A stretch of DNA of 8,353 nt from the NCBI GenBank assembly GCA_024642185.1, contig JAHEBR010000083.1:1-8353 (forward strand), given 5' to 3'. The translations under genes were made by a program, and so were the position numbers. The notes below the pieces were generated by a model, which worked only from the letters and a program-made list of their open reading frames with translations, was not told the DNA's origin and ran no database searches. Within the stretch, counting starts at the first letter, position 1; the number at the start of each line of letters is the position of its first letter. The stretch is from Marivivens sp. (GTDB lineage Bacteria; Pseudomonadota; Alphaproteobacteria; Rhodobacterales; Rhodobacteraceae). Shown piece after piece: positions 6,017 to 8,353 of the stretch.

Positions 6017-6039
6017 TTTCCGCACCTGAGTGGCGCGGA

Positions 6040-6093
6040 CTGCTTCGGCAGGAGTTAATCAGGCCTCGGCGGCGCGTCAATGGAGATGCGCCG
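6040..6093 (+). other. Two hairpins in the iscR 5' leader, one with a UUCG tetraloop
   Basis: CTGC-TTCG-GCAG (6040-6051) is a C(UUCG)G-capped hairpin with a 4-bp stem, a stable RNA class despite its short stem. Downstream, CGGCGC (6070-6075) pairs with GCGCCG (6088-6093) around a 12-nt loop. Both lie within the inferred iscR leader and before the G-tract motif. Whether they act in regulation or are chance products of GC-rich DNA is unknown. Confidence 0.35.
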
Positions 6094-6098
6094 ATTTC

Positions 6099-6130
6099 GG
6101 GGGTTTAGTGGGAAACTTGGGGGTTTCGGG
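6099..6130 (+). other. Four-G-tract motif over the iscR ribosome-binding region (putative RNA G-quadruplex)
   Basis: G-tracts of 5, 3, 5 and 3 bases (6099-6103, 6110-6112, 6119-6123, 6128-6130) are separated by loops of 6 (TTTAGT), 6 (AAACTT) and 4 (TTTC) bases. This meets the usual G3+N1-7 folding pattern. The G-rich strand is the mRNA sense strand, and the last tract ends one base before the iscR ATG. It occupies the place of the Shine-Dalgarno sequence, and no ordinary AGGAG is seen. Folding would be expected to reduce iscR translation; this is inference. Confidence 0.45.
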
Positions 6131-6131
6131 C

Positions 6132-6590
6132 ATGAAACTGAGCACGAAGGGCCGTTATGCGATGGTTGCGCTGACCGATCTGGCGTTGCAGCCGGCGGGC
6201 TCGCTTGTGACCCTCAATGAAATCTCAAAGCGGCAAGACATTTCTCTCCCCTATCTCGAGCAGCTTTTCGTCAAGCTCCGGCGGGCGGAATTGGTGGAAA
6301 GCGCCCGCGGGCCGGGTGGCGGCTACAAGCTGGCGCGTCCGGCGTCGGAGATTCGGGTTTCGGACATTCTCGAGGCTGTCGACGAGACGGTGAGCGCCAT
6401 GCACAAGGGCGCGGGCGCGAGCGGCGGCCTGTCAGGGAGCCGGGCGCAATCGCTGACCAACCGGCTTTGGGAAGGGCTTTCGGCCCATGTCTATGTCTAT
6501 CTGCACCAGTCGCGGCTGTCGGATATCGTTGGCAACGGGCTTGCGCCCTGTCCGGCGGTGCCGGCGCTCTTTGAGGTGGTCGACGAGTGA
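6132..6590 (+). CDS. iscR: Rrf2-family regulator IscR, atypical form without the three cluster cysteines
   Basis: This 152-residue transcription regulator probably represses iron-sulfur assembly genes, including its own operon. The N-terminus MKLSTKGRYAMVALTDLAL and the winged helix (helix-turn-helix about 28-51, wing ARGPGGGYKL at 58-67) match IscR. E43 and Q44 in the recognition helix fall at the same numbers as in E. coli IscR. The [2Fe-2S] ligand region differs. By alignment on the LTxxLWxxLS segment, E. coli C92, C98, C104 and H107 correspond to about G95, S101, S107 and N110. The only cysteine is C140, in GLAPCPAVP. IscR of Rhodobacter sphaeroides has been reported as a new type of Fe-S-binding protein lacking the usual cysteines, so this appears to be a lineage trait. 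The stop is TGA at 6588-6590. It is followed after 88 bp by the desulfurase gene on the same strand. Confidence 0.93.
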   Translation: MKLSTKGRYAMVALTDLALQPAGSLVTLNEISKRQDISLPYLEQLFVKLRRAELVESARGPGGGYKLARPASEIRVSDILEAVDETVSAMHKGAGASGGLSGSRAQSLTNRLWEGLSAHVYVYLHQSRLSDIVGNGLAPCPAVPALFEVVDE

Positions 6591-6606
6591 TCGGGGCCTT
6601 GCATAA

Positions 6607-6658
6607 GGGGGGGCTCTGCCCCCGTCCGCGATGCGGACTCCCCCGGAGTATTTCGGGC
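6607..6658 (+). repeat. Structured iscR-iscS spacer: two adjacent hairpins plus a conserved-looking tail
   Basis: GGGGGC-TCT-GCCCCC (6609-6623) and GTCCGC-GAT-GCGGAC (6624-6638) are perfect 6-bp stems with 3-nt loops and no gap between them. A CCCCC run (6640-6644) follows that could instead pair with the 7-G run (6607-6613), enclosing the second hairpin. A CCCCCGGAGTATTTCGGGCC tail comes next. From memory, similar GC hairpin plus GGAGTATTT spacers recur in Rhodobacterales intergenic DNA, so this may be one copy of a dispersed element. It could act as a partial terminator, mRNA stabiliser or processing site inside the operon. Confidence 0.45.
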
Positions 6659-6678
6659 CAAAAGAGGAGTAGTCTCTG

Positions 6679-7722
6679 ATGGCGCGGGTCTATCTGGATC
6701 ACAATGCGACGACGCCCCTGCGGGATGAGGCACGGGCGGCGATGATTGCGGCGATGGATATTTGTGGCAATCCGTCTTCGGTCCACTCGGAGGGACGGGC
6801 CGCGAAGGCTGTGATCGAGCGGGCGCGGGCGCAGGTATCCGAGGCTTTGGGGGCATCCGGGGCGGATGTTATCTTTACTTCCGGGGCAACCGAGGCTGCG
6901 GCTTTGGCGCTGGCGGGGCGAGGCCTGAAGGGTGCGGGCATCGAGCATGATGCGGTGCGGGCGTGGGTTGACGAGAGCCTGCCGGTTTCTTCGGATGGCG
7001 CGGTGACGGTAGCCAATCCTGCGGGATCGACGTTGCAGTTGGCCAATTCCGAGACGGGGGTGGTTCAGGTGCTCCCCGAAGGGTTGGCGGTGTCGGACAT
7101 CACGCAAGGTTTTGGCAAGTTGCCGTTTGCCTATGGCTGGTCGGGTGTGGGGATGGTGTTCCTCTCGGCGCACAAGATCGGCGGGCCGAAGGGAGTTGGC
7201 GCTTTGATCGTTCCTAAAGGCACTGAGCTCGCCGCGCAGATCAAAGGCGGCGGGCAGGAGATGGGGCGCCGGTCGGGGACCGAGAATGTGATCGGCATTG
7301 CCGGTTTTGGCGCAGCGGCCGAGGCGGCGCAGGCCGATCTGGCGGCGGGGCGCTGGGACGAGGTTGCCGCACTTCGGGATGAGTTGGAGGCCGTTCTTCT
7401 GGATGGCGCGGAGGGGATAACCGTGGTCGGACGGGGGGCGAAGCGCCTGCCGAACACCTCGATGATCGTCGCACCCGGCTGGAAGGGCGAGACGCAGGTT
7501 ATGGCGATGGACCTCGCGGGCTTTGCCGTCTCGGCGGGCTCGGCCTGTTCGAGTGGCAAGGTCAAGGCAAGCCGGGTTTTGACCGCCATGGGATTTGACG
7601 ACGAGGCGGCGGCCTCGGCGCTGCGGGTGTCTTTGGACACCCATACGCGGCGTGATGACGTATTGGCCTTTGCGAAGGCTTGGGCAGACACATACCGCAA
7701 GAAGCGCAGCCGCGCTGCGTGA
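6679..7722 (+). CDS. Short IscS/NifS-like cysteine desulfurase
   Basis: This is a PLP enzyme that would convert cysteine to alanine and pass persulfide sulfur to the Fe-S machinery. Class V fold motifs are present: YLDHNATTP (5-13), GNPSSVHSEGR (30-40), FTSGATEA (66-73), EHDAV (89-93), the SDITQGFGK cofactor region (139-147), the PLP lysine K166 in SAHKIGGPKG, RSGTEN (198-203) and the catalytic cysteine C290 in AGSACSSGKVKAS. At 347 residues it is shorter than typical IscS/NifS (about 385-404). The shortening falls mainly after EHDAV, where the domain strands and the usual NNE-G-Q segment are condensed to LANSETGVVQ. GAGGAG lies 9 nt before the ATG. It sits between iscR and sufB, 11 nt before the latter, so it belongs to the suf/isc operon. 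Many Rhodobacterales also carry a separate SufS downstream, which is not visible here. Confidence 0.92.
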   Translation: MARVYLDHNATTPLRDEARAAMIAAMDICGNPSSVHSEGRAAKAVIERARAQVSEALGASGADVIFTSGATEAAALALAGRGLKGAGIEHDAVRAWVDESLPVSSDGAVTVANPAGSTLQLANSETGVVQVLPEGLAVSDITQGFGKLPFAYGWSGVGMVFLSAHKIGGPKGVGALIVPKGTELAAQIKGGGQEMGRRSGTENVIGIAGFGAAAEAAQADLAAGRWDEVAALRDELEAVLLDGAEGITVVGRGAKRLPNTSMIVAPGWKGETQVMAMDLAGFAVSAGSACSSGKVKASRVLTAMGFDDEAAASALRVSLDTHTRRDDVLAFAKAWADTYRKKRSRAA

Positions 7723-7733
7723 GAGGAAACACG

Positions 7734-8353
7734 ATGAGCATCGAAGAGCAGACACAGGTGAAAGAGGGCGTCGATCAGGACACGGTCGATGCCGTGCAGC
7801 GCCTGTCGGGCAAGTACAAATACGGTTGGGAGACCGAGATCGAGATGGAATACGCCCCCAAGGGCGTGGGCCCCGATATCGTCCGCCTGATCAGCTCGAA
7901 GAACGAAGAGCCCGAATGGATGACCGAATGGCGCTTGTCTGCCTTTGCCCGTTGGGAGCAGATGGAAGAGCCGGACTGGGCGATGGTCAACTATCCCGAG
8001 ATCGACTTTCAGGACCAGTATTACTATGCCCGCCCCAAGAGCATGATCGAGAAGCCGAAAAGTCTTGAGGAGGTCGATCCCAAGCTTCTGGCGACCTATG
8101 AGAAACTCGGTATTCCGCTGAAAGAGCAGATGATCCTCGCGGGGATCGAAGGGGCCGAGGATATGCCAGCCGAGGGCCGCAAGGTGGCGGTTGATGCGGT
8201 GTTTGATAGCGTGTCGGTGGGGACGACCTTCCAGAAGGAGCTGAAGAAAGCCGGCGTCATCTTCTGCTCGATCTCGGAGGCGATCCGCGAGCATCCCGAG
8301 TTGGTGAAGAAATACCTCGGCTCCGTGGTGCCGGCCTCGGACAATTTCTATGC
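7734..8353 (+). CDS. sufB: Fe-S cluster assembly protein SufB, N-terminal part (runs off the right edge)
   Basis: SufB is the scaffold subunit of the SufBCD complex, where nascent Fe-S clusters are built. About 206 codons of the expected roughly 500 are present. The sequence is strongly SufB-like throughout: KYKYGWETEIEMEYAPKGV, ISSKNEEPEWMTEWRL, YYYARPKS, LGIPLKEQMILAG, VAVDAVFDSVSVGTTFQKEL, GVIFCSISEAI, KKYLGSVVPASDNFY. The cysteine- and glutamate-bearing beta-helix core that binds the cluster with SufD lies beyond the window. The ATG at 7734-7736 is preceded by AGGAAA (7724-7729) and lies 11 nt after the desulfurase stop, indicating co-transcription. No frameshift is seen in the visible part. 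Confidence 0.97.
   Translation, partial: MSIEEQTQVKEGVDQDTVDAVQRLSGKYKYGWETEIEMEYAPKGVGPDIVRLISSKNEEPEWMTEWRLSAFARWEQMEEPDWAMVNYPEIDFQDQYYYARPKSMIEKPKSLEEVDPKLLATYEKLGIPLKEQMILAGIEGAEDMPAEGRKVAVDAVFDSVSVGTTFQKELKKAGVIFCSISEAIREHPELVKKYLGSVVPASDNFY

Noticed and set aside
6271..7755. 494-codon minus-strand open frame across iscR and the desulfurase
   Set aside because: The translation is Arg/Pro-rich low-complexity sequence typical of an antisense shadow, and both sense genes have clear family motifs.
7131..8294. 387-codon minus-strand open frame opposite the desulfurase and sufB
   Set aside because: It lies opposite the conserved SufB and desulfurase coding sequence and shows no recognisable domain.

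Overview
The window looks like chromosomal DNA of an alphaproteobacterium of the Rhodobacterales (Rhodobacter/Paracoccus/Roseobacter group). The basis is the high G+C coding DNA, an IscR-family regulator without cluster cysteines at the head of an iscR-iscS-suf cluster, and a homodimeric eukaryote-like NADP isocitrate dehydrogenase. This placement is by recognition, not by a database search. Genes fill nearly all of the window. The largest gap is the 183-bp divergent region at 5949-6131, and no gene-free stretch exceeds 300 bases. I see no tRNA, rRNA, CRISPR array, insertion sequence or phage gene.

Minus-strand block (1-5948), in transcription order from the right: (i) a tight three-gene operon of an alpha/beta hydrolase, a 94-residue conserved hypothetical protein and an HD-domain nucleotidase-like protein (gap of 3 nt, then a TGATG stop/start overlap); (ii) a two-gene copper-related pair, a small DUF2946-like Cys/His protein and an exported YcnI/DUF1775 protein whose predicted mature N-terminus is histidine, ending at a strong GC hairpin; (iii) icd, encoding NADP-dependent isocitrate dehydrogenase, followed by a hairpin; (iv) a YitT-family membrane protein; (v) a putative rhamnosyltransferase with visibly lower G+C and a non-ATG start; (vi) the first 146 codons of typA/bipA, which runs off the left edge.

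Plus-strand block (6132-8353): iscR, a short IscS-like cysteine desulfurase and the start of sufB form the beginning of an iron-sulfur cluster assembly operon. IscR would sense cluster or iron status, the desulfurase would supply sulfur, and SufB is part of the assembly scaffold. IscR lacks all three canonical cluster cysteines and has one cysteine near its C-terminus.

The most information-rich non-coding part is the hydrolase/iscR divergent region. It carries a perfect 15-bp palindrome (TTAGAA-GGA-TTCTAA) overlapping the -10 of a good candidate iscR promoter, a UUCG-capped hairpin, a second hairpin, and a four-G-tract motif that fits the G-quadruplex pattern and ends one base before the iscR ATG. 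A second structured spacer lies between iscR and the desulfurase. Nothing here is clearly a wholly new system. The best leads are the atypical IscR with its layered leader, and the uncharacterised hydrolase/94-aa/HD operon facing it across the same operator.
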